Below are positions 1 through 10,281 of a stretch of 64,000 bases of DNA, one piece after another. Origin of the DNA: Salmonella enterica subsp. diarizonae (lineage in GTDB: Bacteria > Pseudomonadota > Gammaproteobacteria > Enterobacterales > Enterobacteriaceae). Position numbers and translations under genes: made by a program. Where the stretch lies: assembly GCF_008692785.1 (NCBI RefSeq), contig NZ_VXJV01000007.1, positions 186,001 to 250,000 on the forward strand, in the 5' to 3' direction. Within the stretch, counting starts at the first letter, position 1; every line of letters starts with the position of its first letter. The notes below the pieces were generated by a model. It was given only the letters and a program-made list of their open reading frames with translations. It was not told the origin of the DNA and did not search any database.

Positions 1-798
1 CAAATCGGCGCCAGACTGCTGGATCGCACTACGCGTGAGGTGGTGCTGACCGAGGCGGGGCAACAACTGGCGACGCGTCTGGAGCGGGTGCTTGATGAAC
101 TGAACAGTATACTGCGCGATGCAGGCAGAGTAGGGACACAATTAACTGGCACCGTGCGCGTTGCTGCCAGCCAGACCATTTCTGCGCATCTTATTCCGCA
201 ATGTATTGCCCAAAGTAATTCACTTTATCCCGCTATTGATTTTGTACTGCACGATCGTCCGCAGCAGTGGGTGCTGGAGAGCATTCGTCAGGGGGAAGTG
301 GATTTTGGGATCGTTATCGATCCCGGCGCAGTGGTGGATTTACAGTGTGAAGCTATCTTATCAGAGCCTTTTTTACTGTTGTGTCGCCAGGATCATCCGC
401 TGGCGCATCAGGAATGGGTGAGCTGGCAGGATCTTAAACAGGCGCCGCTGGTCTTACAGGATTATGCTTCCGGTAGCCGACCGCTGATTGATGCGGCGCT
501 TGCCCATTTTGCTATTGAGGCGGATATCGTGCAGGAGATTGGCCATCCCGCCACGCTCTTTCCAATGGTGGAAGCGGGAATCGGCATCAGCGTACTGCCT
601 GCGCTGGCGTTACCGCTCCCGCAGGACAGCCACTTGCTGGTTAAACGGCTGACGCCCGTAGTTGAAAGACAGCTCATGCTGGCGCGGCGAAAAAACCGAT
701 CGCTCTCCACGGCGGCGCAGGCATTATGGGATGTAGTACGCACCCAGGCCAGCGAATTAACCGCAGCGAGGGCGAAAGATCCGCTGTATCAGATATAG
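1..798 (+). CDS. yfeR: LysR-family regulator YfeR, 5' end cut off by the window
   Basis: The reading frame is open from base 1 ([17 protein letters not shown]...) and stops at 798, so about the first 40 residues, including most of the winged helix-turn-helix, lie outside the window. What remains is the end of the DNA-binding domain, the linker helix ([15 protein letters not shown]) and a full LysR effector-binding domain from [18 protein letters not shown] to the C-terminus. The sequence closely matches what I recall of E. coli YfeR, and its place beside the valU tRNA operon and gltX fits. YfeR has been linked to osmolarity-dependent gene control in Salmonella; its inducer cannot be read from the sequence. 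Confidence 0.85.
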   Translation, partial: QIGARLLDRTTREVVLTEAGQQLATRLERVLDELNSILRDAGRVGTQLTGTVRVAASQTISAHLIPQCIAQSNSLYPAIDFVLHDRPQQWVLESIRQGEVDFGIVIDPGAVVDLQCEAILSEPFLLLCRQDHPLAHQEWVSWQDLKQAPLVLQDYASGSRPLIDAALAHFAIEADIVQEIGHPATLFPMVEAGIGISVLPALALPLPQDSHLLVKRLTPVVERQLMLARRKNRSLSTAAQALWDVVRTQASELTAARAKDPLYQI

Positions 799-835
799 AC
801 GGTAAGCGAGCCGGTAGCGTTGCTGCGGTATTTAT

Positions 836-904
836 GCCGGGTGGCGGCTTCGCCTTACCCGGCCTACATTCGCCGCGTAGGCCCGATAAACGTAACGCCT
901 GGCG
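836..904. repeat. REP/BIME palindromic repeat
   Basis: Two inverted REP-like units (GCCGGGTGGCGGCTTCGCC and the facing TAGGCCCGATAAACG) lie between yfeR and the tRNA repeat array. Such units are common between enterobacterial genes and can stabilise mRNA ends or bind gyrase and IHF; no specific role is visible here. Confidence 0.8.
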
Positions 905-908
905 CAGG

Positions 909-1265
909 TTATATCGCAGATAGCAAAAAAGCGCCTTTAGGGCGCCTTTTTACATTGGTGGGTCGTGCAGGATGACTCGCTTCGCTCGCCCTTAGGGCCG
1001 TCGCCGCAAGCGGCTCCGTTGTCTCACTGCGTTCGACACGAACCTGCCGCAGGTTCGAATCGTTTATATCGCAGATAGCAAAAAGGCACCTTTAGGGCGC
1101 CTTTTTACATTGGTGGGTCGTGCAGGATGACTCGCTTCGCTCGCCTTTCGGGCCCTCGCCGCAAGCGGCTCCGTTGTCTCACTGCGTTCGACACGAACCT
1201 GCCGCAGGTTCGAATCGTTTATATCGCAGATAGCAAAAAAGCACCTTTAGGGCGCCTTTTTACAT
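909..1265 (-). repeat. Tandem 155-bp repeats made of tRNA-Lys 3' end plus terminator
   Basis: Two units (909-1063 and 1064-1218) repeat with a period of exactly 155 bases, and a third partial unit (1219-1265) runs into the intact tRNA-Lys gene. Read on the minus strand, each unit carries the last 18 nt of tRNA-Lys including CCA (at about 956-973 and 1111-1128), then a GC-rich hairpin with a T-run (about 924-952 and 1079-1107). The units differ at only a few positions. The design resembles the rtT repeats after tyrT in E. coli, which also reuse a tRNA 3' end. The copies lack the rest of a tRNA and are not tRNA genes. Confidence 0.85.
1235..1261 (-). terminator. Rho-independent terminator of the Val/Lys tRNA operon
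   Basis: On the minus strand a GGCGCC...GGTGC stem-loop is followed by six T residues, starting 5 nt after the CCA end of tRNA-Lys. Near-identical terminators recur at 1079-1107 and 924-952 in the tandem repeats, so any read-through would meet two more. Confidence 0.85.
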
Positions 1266-1341
1266 TGGTGGGTCGTGCAGGATTCGAACCTGCGACCAAT
1301 TGATTAAAAGTCAACTGCTCTACCAACTGAGCTAACGACCC
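1266..1341 (-). tRNA. lysV: tRNA-Lys (anticodon TTT)
   Basis: A 76-nt cloverleaf with encoded CCA: 5' GGGTCGTTAGCTCAG, anticodon loop CTTTTAA, T-arm GGTTCGAATCC and ACCCACCA end. It is the last gene of the valine/lysine tRNA operon, as at E. coli valUXY-lysV. Its 3' end is the source of the downstream tandem repeats. Confidence 0.97.
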
Positions 1342-1345
1342 GAAG

Positions 1346-1421
1346 TGGTGGGTGATGACGGGATCGAACCGCCGACCCCCTCCTTGTAAGGGAGGTGCTC
1401 TCCCGGCTGAGCTAATCACCC
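1346..1421 (-). tRNA. valY: tRNA-Val (anticodon TAC), third in operon
   Basis: A 76-nt cloverleaf with 5' GGGTGATTAGCTCAG, anticodon TAC and encoded CCA. It differs from the other two valine copies by one base in the D-arm (CCGGGAG instead of CTGGGAG). It lies 4 nt upstream of tRNA-Lys. Which copy carries which of the three symbols is assigned by order only. Confidence 0.95.
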
Positions 1422-1462
1422 ACTTCGGTACTTCACAATAAGAAATTTAGCTGGCGAGAAAG

Positions 1463-1538
1463 TGGTGGGTGATGACGGGATCGAACCGCCGACCCCCTCC
1501 TTGTAAGGGAGGTGCTCTCCCAGCTGAGCTAATCACCC
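1463..1538 (-). tRNA. valX: tRNA-Val (anticodon TAC), second in operon
   Basis: A 76-nt cloverleaf with anticodon TAC and encoded CCA, identical to the first copy. It sits 41 nt upstream of the third copy in the same minus-strand transcript. Confidence 0.96.
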
Positions 1539-1583
1539 ATTTCTTAATTTCTTATCTACACGGCGGAGACTACATAAAGTAGT

Positions 1584-1659
1584 TGGTGGGTGATGACGGG
1601 ATCGAACCGCCGACCCCCTCCTTGTAAGGGAGGTGCTCTCCCAGCTGAGCTAATCACCC
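1584..1659 (-). tRNA. valU: tRNA-Val (anticodon TAC), first in operon
   Basis: A 76-nt cloverleaf with anticodon TAC and encoded CCA, first gene of the tRNA operon. The promoter lies about 20 nt upstream. Confidence 0.96.
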
Positions 1660-1676
1660 CCGCTGTGTGGAGTCGC

Positions 1677-1704
1677 ATTATAGGGAGAGTTGAAAATGAG
1701 TCAA
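1677..1704 (-). promoter_or_regulatory. Promoter of the Val/Lys tRNA operon
   Basis: On the minus strand TTGACT (1704-1699) and TATAAT (1682-1677) are separated by 16 bp, followed by a GC-rich stretch (GCGAC). This near-consensus promoter with a GC discriminator is the form known for stringently controlled stable-RNA genes. Confidence 0.85.
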
Positions 1705-1917
1705 CGCATTTTCTAAAGTTTTTGTTTGTTCGTCGTAAAATTAAACAAAACGATCGTGAATCACCCCACGCTGCATGATTTCTATACGGAAATAGTAAAG
1801 CGCAGCGTTCTGACCGGATCAACATTGAGGAATCAAGCCACAGTGATAGAATACAAGGCTATTCATCTTTCCAGGATTTGCCGGTTGTCGGCATCTTTAT
1901 AAACGTAAGGCCATTTC

Positions 1918-3333
1918 ATGAAAATCAAAACTCGCTTCGCGCCTAGCCCGACAGGTTATCTGCATGTCGGCGGCGCGCGTACTGCTCTTTATTCCTGGCT
2001 TTTCGCACGTCACCACGGCGGTGAGTTTGTGCTGCGTATTGAAGACACCGATCTTGAGCGTTCCACGCCGGAAGCCATCGAAGCCATCATGGATGGTATG
2101 AACTGGCTGAACCTGGAATGGGACGAAGGCCCGTATTTCCAGACCAAACGTTTTGATCGCTATAACGCGGTTATTGACGAGATGCTGGAGGCGGGAACGG
2201 CCTATAAATGCTACTGCTCCAAAGAGCGTCTGGATCAGCTTCGTGAAGATCAGATGGCGAAAGGCGAGAAGCCGCGTTATGACGGGCATTGCCGTCATAG
2301 CCACGAGCATCATGCCGACGATGAGCCATGCGTGGTGCGCTTTGCCAACCCGCAGGACGGTTCCGTTATTTTTGATGACCAGATCCGTGGGCCGATCGAA
2401 TTCAGCAACCAGGAGCTGGACGATTTGATCATTCGCCGTACCGACGGTTCGCCGACCTACAACTTCTGTGTGGTGGTTGACGACTGGGATATGGAAATTA
2501 CCCATGTGATTCGTGGCGAAGACCATATCAACAATACTCCGCGCCAGATCAACATCCTGAAAGCGTTAAACGCGCCGGTGCCGATGTACGCGCACGTGTC
2601 GATGATTAACGGCGACGACGGTAAAAAACTGTCTAAACGTCATGGCGCGGTTAGCGTCATGCAGTATCGCGACGATGGCTACCTGCCGGAGGCGCTACTG
2701 AACTACCTGGTGCGTCTGGGCTGGTCCAGCGGCGATCAGGAGATCTTCACCCGTGAAGAGATGATCAAACTGTTCTCCCTGAATGCAGTCAGTAAATCGG
2801 CTAGTGCATTCAACACTGATAAACTGCTATGGCTGAACCACCACTACATCAATACGCTGGCGCCGGAATATGTGGCGACGCATTTGCAATGGCATATCGA
2901 GCAGGAAAATATCGATACCCGTAACGGCCCGCAGCTTGCTGAATTGGTGAAGTTGTTGGGAGAACGCTGCAAAACTCTGAAAGAAATGGCGCAGAGCTGC
3001 CGCTATTTCTATGAAGACTTCAGCGAGTTTGACGCCGATGCGGCGAAAAAACACCTTCGCCCGGTGGCGCGTCAGCCGCTGGAAGTGGTACGCGACAAGC
3101 TGTCGGCGATTACGGACTGGTCAGCAGAAAACATCCACCACGCGATTCAGGCCACGGCGGATGAGCTGGAAGTGGGGATGGGTAAAGTGGGGATGCCGCT
3201 GCGTGTGGCCGTGACCGGCGCCGGGCAGTCTCCTGCGCTGGATGTTACCGTACACGCGATTGGCAAAACCCGCAGCATTGAGCGTATCAACAAAGCGCTG
3301 GGCTTTATCGCCGAGCGTGAAAGCCAGCAGTAA
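1918..3333 (+). CDS. gltX: Glutamyl-tRNA synthetase
   Basis: GltX attaches glutamate to tRNA-Glu in the cytoplasm, using ATP. The 471-residue length equals the E. coli enzyme. The class I HIGH-type signature is [11 protein letters not shown] (residues 9-19) and the KMSKS-type signature is KLSKR near residue 240. A zinc-binding set is visible: CYC near residues 98-100 and CRH near 125-127. The start follows a short GGCC-type ribosome site. The gene is divergent from the valine/lysine tRNA operon and ends in a strong terminator at 3353. Confidence 0.99.
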   Translation: MKIKTRFAPSPTGYLHVGGARTALYSWLFARHHGGEFVLRIEDTDLERSTPEAIEAIMDGMNWLNLEWDEGPYFQTKRFDRYNAVIDEMLEAGTAYKCYCSKERLDQLREDQMAKGEKPRYDGHCRHSHEHHADDEPCVVRFANPQDGSVIFDDQIRGPIEFSNQELDDLIIRRTDGSPTYNFCVVVDDWDMEITHVIRGEDHINNTPRQINILKALNAPVPMYAHVSMINGDDGKKLSKRHGAVSVMQYRDDGYLPEALLNYLVRLGWSSGDQEIFTREEMIKLFSLNAVSKSASAFNTDKLLWLNHHYINTLAPEYVATHLQWHIEQENIDTRNGPQLAELVKLLGERCKTLKEMAQSCRYFYEDFSEFDADAAKKHLRPVARQPLEVVRDKLSAITDWSAENIHHAIQATADELEVGMGKVGMPLRVAVTGAGQSPALDVTVHAIGKTRSIERINKALGFIAERESQQ

Positions 3334-3352
3334 CGCGAGCTGAAACAGAATG

Positions 3353-3382
3353 AACGGCAGGGAAGACGCCTGCCGTTTTTTA
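3353..3382 (+). terminator. Terminator of gltX
   Basis: A 9-bp stem AACGGCAGG / CCTGCCGTT with a 7-nt loop runs into TTTTTT, 20 bases after the gltX stop codon. It ends just before the converging yfeD stop. Confidence 0.9.
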
Positions 3383-3386
3383 TTTG

Positions 3387-3779
3387 TTAGTCCGCCTCAT
3401 TGATACCTAAACGCGTCAGAAATCCGCGAATACCTTCCCGCGATAAAAACAGCGCCAGTTTTTCCTGTTCCTGAGCAGACATATTTTCAACTGCATCAAT
3501 AATTTGTCGATAAGCGTGACTGTGCGCCGCGTTCGCATATTCTGCGAAAGCCTCTTCCGCCTGATAAAACGCAGGCAGTTTGCGAAAAGCCGGAATATTG
3601 AGAATAAATTCCCGCACGCTGGCATCAATATGGATGAGTCTTGCGCGTCCGCCTTTGACGCCGGGAAATTTTTCGGTTTTCCAGTTTTGTTCTCTGATCC
3701 AGCGATTGACGGTTTGTCTGGCCACGCCGAGGCATTCAGCCAGCTCTTCAGTGGTCATTTTACTGCGTAATCTTTTCAT
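3387..3779 (-). CDS. yfeD: YfeD, Mu-type winged-helix putative regulator
   Basis: A 130-residue protein with an N-terminal DNA-binding domain (TTEELAECLGVARQTVNRW, then GVKGGRARLIHID), the arrangement seen in Mu repressor and MuA N-termini, and an all-helical C-terminal tail (MSAQEQEKLALFLSREGIRG). It starts 1 base after the yfeC stop, so the two are co-transcribed and probably translationally coupled. The tail is shared with YfeC and with the regulator at 53696. Target genes are unknown; the family assignment is firm, the function is inferred. Confidence 0.88.
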   Translation of the reverse strand: MKRLRSKMTTEELAECLGVARQTVNRWIREQNWKTEKFPGVKGGRARLIHIDASVREFILNIPAFRKLPAFYQAEEAFAEYANAAHSHAYRQIIDAVENMSAQEQEKLALFLSREGIRGFLTRLGINEAD

Positions 3780-3780
3780 A

Positions 3781-4143
3781 TTATTTGCTATCGCGTATCC
3801 CTAAGCGTTGTAACAAACCGGTAATCCCTTCGCGAACGAGGAGAGAGGTAAACTGTTTCTGCTCGGATGAGGTCATCTCTTTAGCGAGCGTCATGAGCAG
3901 CGCTTCAAGCGATGCGTCGCTGGCAGGCGTGAATGTGTCTGCGTGGTGGTCAACCGAACGCTCAGCGCTGCGGATATATTCACGAACCTGTTCGTTTACA
4001 TGAACCAGACGGGCTTTACCGCCCTGGACGCCGGGTTTGGGCGATGTCGCCCAGCCTTCTTTCCGTACCCATTTATTGATGGTTTGTCGGCTGTAACCGG
4101 TGAGATTAGCGAGTTCTTCTGGCGTCATCCGTTCCTTGAACAT
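3781..4143 (-). CDS. yfeC: YfeC, Mu-type winged-helix putative regulator
   Basis: A 120-residue paralogue of the following gene yfeD. The N-terminal helix-turn-helix reads MTPEELANLTGYSRQTINKW and is followed by the wing GVQGGKARLVHV; the C-terminal segment MTSSEQKQFTSLLVREGITG matches YfeD's tail. It is a small cytoplasmic DNA-binding protein and the first gene of the yfeC-yfeD pair, divergent from the tRNA-Ala genes. In E. coli it is annotated as a predicted regulator of unknown targets. Confidence 0.88.
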   Translation of the reverse strand: MFKERMTPEELANLTGYSRQTINKWVRKEGWATSPKPGVQGGKARLVHVNEQVREYIRSAERSVDHHADTFTPASDASLEALLMTLAKEMTSSEQKQFTSLLVREGITGLLQRLGIRDSK

Positions 4144-4303
4144 AACGATTCCCTGAATAGTCGTGGGGTTAATTAGTGGTTCATTTTATAGCACCATTTT
4201 AGTCGAAACCGTGACGCGTTTAACTACTGAATGCGAGTTGTGCCGCAATGTCTTTTATTTGAATGCTTTTTCAGCGATTGAATTCGGCAAGTTCATTTTG
4301 CCG

Positions 4304-4332
4304 TTGACACATGCGAAGGGAATTCATATGAT
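4304..4332 (+). promoter_or_regulatory. Promoter of the tRNA-Ala pair
   Basis: TTGACA (4304-4309), a 17-bp spacer and TATGAT (4327-4332), followed by a GC-rich discriminator (GCCGCCCG), 32 bases before the first tRNA-Ala. A near-consensus stable-RNA promoter. Confidence 0.85.
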
Positions 4333-4364
4333 GCCGCCCGTCAACTCGACAAGCTTTACGTAGT

Positions 4365-4440
<76 letters not shown>

Positions 4441-4482
4441 AATTTACTCCCAATAAATTTGGCGTATACGTAAAAGCACTAC

Positions 4483-4558
<76 letters not shown>

Positions 4559-4564
4559 ACATTC

Positions 4565-4600
4565 AAACCCTCGCTGCAAAGCGGGGGTTTTTGTTTTTTG
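4565..4600 (+). terminator. Terminator of the tRNA-Ala operon
   Basis: Stem AAACCCTCGC / GCGGGGGTTT with a TGCAAA loop, followed by a long T-rich tail (TTGTTTTTTG). Confidence 0.92.
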
Positions 4601-4733
4601 TCACAGAATTTATGGTGCCTGATCTGTTCTTCACGTGCGTTTGTTTGCCACTGCTTTTGCTGTCAATATGAGCTTTTGTTAGATTGCTTCACGATACGAA
4701 TATACTTATTATTCATGCGCCTTATATAATGAT

Positions 4734-6938
4734 GTGAGCATTAAACCAATGCCGGATAAGTATAATGTACTAAAAAATATAAAAATATTTTTACTGGCTC
4801 TCTGCCTGACCGTTCCGGCTATTCTGGTATCCCGTCTCATTTCTCCCCGCGCCATAATTGATTCCAACTATATTTTTCTGGCCTGGCTACCGCTCTGCGT
4901 CATGTTTGCCGTTCTGTTCTTATTTGGCCGCCGCGGCGTCGCGCCGATAGTAGGCGGAATGATGTTGACCAATGAATGGAATTTTCATTTACCTCTGCCA
5001 CAGGCGCTGGTGCTGCTATTTTGCCAAACGTTTCCCGTGTTGCTGTTTTGCGCTATCGTACGCTGGCAGTTGGGCGCACGCTGGCGCTACGGAATACCCA
5101 ACAAAGGCATCTGGCTACGCGTTTTCTGGTTAGGGCTAATGACGCCGCTCGGCATAAAAATCAGTATGTATCTGGCGGGGCACTACCTGGCTTTCCCGGT
5201 GACCATATCTACCTTCTTTGGCATCGGCACCGCTATTTTCTCGATTGTCGATTTATTGAGTCTGATTTCTGCCGCGCTTATTTTTACCCTCTTTTTCTAT
5301 TATCCGCTGCGGATGATAGTCAGTCCGCACTATATTCGTATTTTCTGGCGGAGGGATGTCGCTCCTTATCTCGCCAAAGAAAAACGCTTGTTTACGCTTC
5401 TCTGGTTTGCAACTCTGGCGACGCTATTAGCGGTGCTGTGTACGCCTTTCGAGACAAAGTATATTGCTGGCTATCTGGTGCCAGTCCTGTCCATTGGATT
5501 TACCCTCGGCGTGGGGAAAATCAGTTATGCGCTATTGAATTTTAGCTGGGCTATCACTGCGCTATTCCTGCTTAGCTACAACCGCAATTTTCTGCAGGGC
5601 GTAGGATCAGAATATTCGCTGGCATTTATTCTTTCGGTTCTCATTTCTTTTAGTATTTGTTTGTTATACATGGCGCGGATTAACCAGCGCAGCGAATGGT
5701 TGAATCGACAATGGCACTCGCAGGCATTGACCGATCCGTTGACGCAACTGCCTAACCTGCGCGCGCTGGAGCAGTTTCTTTTACAGGATGCCGGGCAAAG
5801 CGTGTGTTATTTACGCATGGAAAACCTGGAATTTCTGAGCCGTCATTACGGTATGCTGATGCGCGTTCATTGCGAACGCGAGGTGTTTCGCGCGTTGCAG
5901 CCGCTGCTGCTGGAAAAGGAGAAAATTTTCCATCTGCCGGGCAGTGAGTTATTGCTGGTACTGACGGGACCGGAGACTGAAGCCCGCCTGCAATATATGC
6001 TCAATGTGCTTAATAATCGCAAAATTTACTGGAACAATACCGGCCTGGAAATGGAATACGGCGCATCGTGGGGAACATTCGATGGTCGCCAGGAAACCTT
6101 ACAACCGTTGTTAGGACAGCTAAGCTGGCTGGCGGAGCAATCCTGTTCGCATCGTCGGGTGCTTGCACTGACCCATAGTATTGAAGCCGCTTCCGGTCAG
6201 ACGACCGAACGGGTGCTGCGGTTGCAGAAAATCCGTCAGGCGCTGGAGCGCGGCGCGCTTGTTTTGTATGCTCAGCCTATCCGCGACGCGCAGGGAAAAG
6301 GGTATGACGAGATTCTGACGCGGCTCAGATGCGACGACGGTATCATGATGCCGAATCAGTTTATTCCGCTTATCGCCCAGTTTAACCTGAGCGTGCGGTT
6401 TGATATGCAGGTGATGGAAGCGCTTCTGCAATGGCTGTCCACGCATCCGTCGGCGGAGCAGGGAGCGCGTTTCTCAGTTAATCTGATGCCGCTGACGCTG
6501 CTGCAAAAAGAGACGGCGCCGCGCATTATTCAGTGCTTTAAACGCTATGGCGTCCCGCCTGCTTCGGTCATCATCGAAATTACTGAAGAACAGGCCTTCT
6601 CTCATTCCGAAATCAGTATGCACAATATCAACCAACTGCGTAAATTTGGCCTAAAAATCGCAATTGATGATTTCGGCACCGGTTATGCAAACTATGAACG
6701 GCTAAAACGCCTCAAGGCGGACATCATTAAAATCGACGGTTGTTTCGTAAAAGATATTCTGACGGACTCCCTGGATGCGATGATCGTGAAATCAATTACT
6801 GATTTAGCGAAAGCGAAATCGTTGAGCGTCGTGGCTGAGTTTGTTGAAACGCCTGCGCAGCGCGATCTGCTATTGCGGCTTGGTGTACACAGTTTGCAGG
6901 GATATCTGATTGGCCGCCCGCGCCCGTTAGGCAAATAA
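4734..6938 (+). CDS. pdeA: Membrane c-di-GMP phosphodiesterase PdeA (YfeA)
   Basis: A 734-residue inner-membrane protein. Residues about 15-310 hold some eight to ten hydrophobic segments (a MASE1-type sensor). A degenerate GGDEF domain follows (about 335-470; the signature reads GSELL, so no cyclase activity is expected), then an EAL domain (about 495-734). The EAL catalytic set looks complete: EIL near 522, ITEEQ, DDFGTGY, KIDG, AEFVET and QGYLIG. It should therefore break down c-di-GMP. The start used is GTG; an ATG five codons downstream (4749) is an alternative. A minus-facing terminator follows at 6944. Confidence 0.93.
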   Translation: MSIKPMPDKYNVLKNIKIFLLALCLTVPAILVSRLISPRAIIDSNYIFLAWLPLCVMFAVLFLFGRRGVAPIVGGMMLTNEWNFHLPLPQALVLLFCQTFPVLLFCAIVRWQLGARWRYGIPNKGIWLRVFWLGLMTPLGIKISMYLAGHYLAFPVTISTFFGIGTAIFSIVDLLSLISAALIFTLFFYYPLRMIVSPHYIRIFWRRDVAPYLAKEKRLFTLLWFATLATLLAVLCTPFETKYIAGYLVPVLSIGFTLGVGKISYALLNFSWAITALFLLSYNRNFLQGVGSEYSLAFILSVLISFSICLLYMARINQRSEWLNRQWHSQALTDPLTQLPNLRALEQFLLQDAGQSVCYLRMENLEFLSRHYGMLMRVHCEREVFRALQPLLLEKEKIFHLPGSELLLVLTGPETEARLQYMLNVLNNRKIYWNNTGLEMEYGASWGTFDGRQETLQPLLGQLSWLAEQSCSHRRVLALTHSIEAASGQTTERVLRLQKIRQALERGALVLYAQPIRDAQGKGYDEILTRLRCDDGIMMPNQFIPLIAQFNLSVRFDMQVMEALLQWLSTHPSAEQGARFSVNLMPLTLLQKETAPRIIQCFKRYGVPPASVIIEITEEQAFSHSEISMHNINQLRKFGLKIAIDDFGTGYANYERLKRLKADIIKIDGCFVKDILTDSLDAMIVKSITDLAKAKSLSVVAEFVETPAQRDLLLRLGVHSLQGYLIGRPRPLGK

Positions 6939-6943
6939 GCGGC

Positions 6944-6972
6944 ATAAAAAAACCGGGGATAGCTCCCCGGTT
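6944..6972 (-). terminator. Terminator of nupC
   Basis: Stem AACCGGGGA / TCCCCGGTT with a short loop. On the minus strand it is followed by seven T residues, so it ends nupC; on the plus strand the tail is weaker but it may also end yfeA. Confidence 0.88.
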
Positions 6973-6993
6973 TCTGAATTAAAAAGCTAAAGC

Positions 6994-8196
6994 TTACAGT
7001 ACCAGCGCCGCGATAGAGGCGGACAGTACGCTCACCAGCGTAGAACCGTAAACCAGTTTCAGACCAAAACGGGAAACCACGTTGCCTTGCTCTTCGTTCA
7101 GGCCTTTAATCGCGCCCGCGATAATACCGATGGAAGAGAAGTTCGCGAAGGATACCAGGAAGACAGAGATAATGCCTTCAGCGCGCGGAGAGAGGGTGGA
7201 GGCGATTTTTTGCAGATCCATCATCGCCACGAATTCGTTGGAAACCAGTTTGGTCGCCATGATACTTCCTACCTGCAGCGCTTCACTGGAAGGTACGCCC
7301 ATCACCCACGCGACCGGGTAGAAGATGTAGCCCAGAATGCCCTGGAAGGAGATGCTATAGCCGAACCAACCGGTAACCGTTGCGAACAGCGCGTTCAGCG
7401 CCGCGATCAGCGCGATAAAGCCGATCAGCATCGCTGCGACGATAATCGCCACTTTAAAACCTGCCAGAATGTACTCGCCCAGCATTTCGAAGAAACTTTG
7501 GCCTTCATGCAGGTTCGACATCTGAATATTTTCTTCGCTGGCATCCACGCGGTACGGGTTGATCAGCGACAGAACGATAAAGGTGCTGAACATGTTCAGA
7601 ACCAGCGCAGCGACCACATATTTAGGGGCCAGCATCGTCATGTACGCGCCCACAATAGACATGGAAACGGTAGACATTGCGGTCGCCGCCATGGTGTACA
7701 TGCGGTTACGGGACATTTTGCTGAGGATATCTTTATAAGCGATAAAGTTCTCGGACTGGCCCAGGATCAGCGAGCTGACGGCGTTAAAAGACTCCAGTTT
7801 GCCCATACCGTTTACTTTGGACAACAGGAAACCAATAGCGCGGATGACTACTGGCAGAACGCGGATATGCTGGAGAATACCGATCAACGCGGAAATAAAG
7901 ACGATCGGGCACAATACTTTCAGGAAGAAAAACGCCAAACCTTGATCGTTCATACTGCCGAAGACGAAGTTTGTCCCTTCGTTGGCAAATCCGAGCAGTT
8001 TTTCAAACATCTCGGAGAAACCTTTTACGAAGCCAAGGCCAACATCAGAGTTCAGGAAGAACCAGGCCAGTAACACTTCGATAACGAGTAACTGAATGAC
8101 GTAACGAATGCGAATCTTTTTACGGTCGCAGCTAACCAGCAGTGCGAGTACCGCAACAACGGCAAGCGCCAGGACAAAATGAAGGACGCGGTCCAT
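6994..8196 (-). CDS. nupC: Nucleoside:H+ symporter NupC
   Basis: A 400-residue inner-membrane transporter of the concentrative nucleoside transporter (CNT) family, which imports pyrimidine nucleosides and adenosine with protons. Hydrophobic segments run through the whole length, with the family-typical GQSEN in the middle and VPSSEAL and SFANFSSIG in the C-terminal half. Length and sequence match E. coli NupC. It is divergent from mntH across 342 bp. In E. coli it is controlled by CRP and CytR; CRP-like sites are visible upstream. Confidence 0.98.
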   Translation of the reverse strand: MDRVLHFVLALAVVAVLALLVSCDRKKIRIRYVIQLLVIEVLLAWFFLNSDVGLGFVKGFSEMFEKLLGFANEGTNFVFGSMNDQGLAFFFLKVLCPIVFISALIGILQHIRVLPVVIRAIGFLLSKVNGMGKLESFNAVSSLILGQSENFIAYKDILSKMSRNRMYTMAATAMSTVSMSIVGAYMTMLAPKYVVAALVLNMFSTFIVLSLINPYRVDASEENIQMSNLHEGQSFFEMLGEYILAGFKVAIIVAAMLIGFIALIAALNALFATVTGWFGYSISFQGILGYIFYPVAWVMGVPSSEALQVGSIMATKLVSNEFVAMMDLQKIASTLSPRAEGIISVFLVSFANFSSIGIIAGAIKGLNEEQGNVVSRFGLKLVYGSTLVSVLSASIAALVL

Positions 8197-8291
8197 ATTT
8201 GCTCCAAATATGAGGCAGGTTTAATTTTCGTGCACATTCTATGCAACAGCCGTAAAGAAAACGAGATCCAACACACACTATAATAAGGACC

Positions 8292-8326
8292 TGTGACGAG
8301 ATTCAAAATTAGTGATCTGTAATACA
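8292..8326 (-). promoter_or_regulatory. Two CRP-like sites upstream of nupC
   Basis: TGTGACGAGATTCAAA (8292-8307) matches the CRP consensus TGTGA-N6-TCACA at 9 of 10 informative bases; AGTGATCTGTAATACA (8311-8326) is a weaker match. E. coli nupC is activated by CRP and repressed by CytR bound between CRP sites. Spacing to the likely -10 (near 8277-8282) is not classical, so exact roles are uncertain. Confidence 0.45.
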
Positions 8327-8474
8327 CTTTTACTGTGCTGAATATGAAAATGAAAAGTTATATCAGTGTGCTAATCTTGTAATGTTAAGCCAAAGTGTTC
8401 TGATACAGGTCGTCATCGTATCGGTCTATCGTTTCACACTATCAAAGTAATCACCCGTACCCATTGAAATGCAC

Positions 8475-8503
8475 TTGATAATCATTATCAATAAACATAG
8501 CAT
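8475..8503 (+). promoter_or_regulatory. mntH promoter with overlapping Fur box
   Basis: The palindrome TTGATAATCATTATCAA (8475-8491) is a good Fur box. It overlaps a candidate -35 (TTGATA, 8475-8480), which is 17 bp from a candidate -10 (TAGCAT, 8498-8503). Iron-loaded Fur bound here would block RNA polymerase, in line with the known iron repression of mntH. Confidence 0.75.
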
Positions 8504-8504
8504 G

Positions 8505-9780
<1,276 letters not shown>

Positions 9781-9798
9781 GAGATCAAAAGATAGCAG

Positions 9799-9823
9799 GC
9801 CCGATGCGTTGGCGTCATCGGGC
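9799..9823. terminator. Hairpin between mntH and ypeC
   Basis: GCCCGATG / CATCGGGC with a 9-nt loop lies between the convergent mntH and ypeC genes. There is no T-run on either strand, so termination is plausible but not certain. Confidence 0.5.
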
Positions 9824-9841
9824 TGTCATTCAGCAGGAGGC

Positions 9842-10168
9842 TTAGTGGTGATGCTTGTGACCCCTGCCTCGCCCGCGATGATCGTCGCGATCGCGCCAGC
9901 CTTCCCGATAACCGCGTTCATACGCTTTACGCTTATCCCAGCCGCGATGATAGCCGTTGTCATGGCGCCACCAGCGATTTTTACGCCATTCATAATGGTT
10001 GTGCCAGTAATCCCGGTCGCGCCAGCGACCGCCGTCCCAGTAGTTACCGTAATCATCGCGATCGCCAATTTGTAATTTTATTGAGGGCAACAGGGTGATT
10101 TCGCCCGCATTCGCGGCAAGCGGTGTAAAAGCCAACAAGGCTGCCGCCAGAATCAGTGACCTGAACAT
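9842..10168 (-). CDS. ypeC: YpeC, small exported protein rich in Arg, Trp, His and Asp
   Basis: A 108-residue protein with a clear signal peptide ([21 protein letters not shown], about 21 residues). The mature part has a short neutral stretch ([16 protein letters not shown]) and then a strongly charged and aromatic region with recurring W-R-D and H-W motifs, ending in GHKHHH. It is the DUF2502-type family seen in E. coli YpeC and is expected in the periplasm. The His/Asp-rich tail could bind metal, and the neighbour mntH is a metal transporter, but a link is only speculation. Confidence 0.88.
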   Translation of the reverse strand: MFRSLILAAALLAFTPLAANAGEITLLPSIKLQIGDRDDYGNYWDGGRWRDRDYWHNHYEWRKNRWWRHDNGYHRGWDKRKAYERGYREGWRDRDDHRGRGRGHKHHH

Positions 10169-10281
10169 ACTTTCTCTCCTTCACGATCGAGCCGTAGCCG
10201 GCCTGTTAATGCAATATTACGAAGCAGTAAAGCTTTGTTTCATCGCCTTAACTCTTAAATCATGAAGGAGAGCATTTTTTG

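Noticed and set aside
956-1128. Possible extra tRNA-Lys genes in the repeats
   Set aside because: Only the last 18 nt of the tRNA are present in each repeat; no anticodon or D-arm.
7087-8073. Long plus-strand open frame (328 codons) antisense to nupC
   Set aside because: It is a mirror of nupC codon usage; the protein is His/Gln/Asp-rich with no family, ribosome site or context, while nupC is a certain gene.
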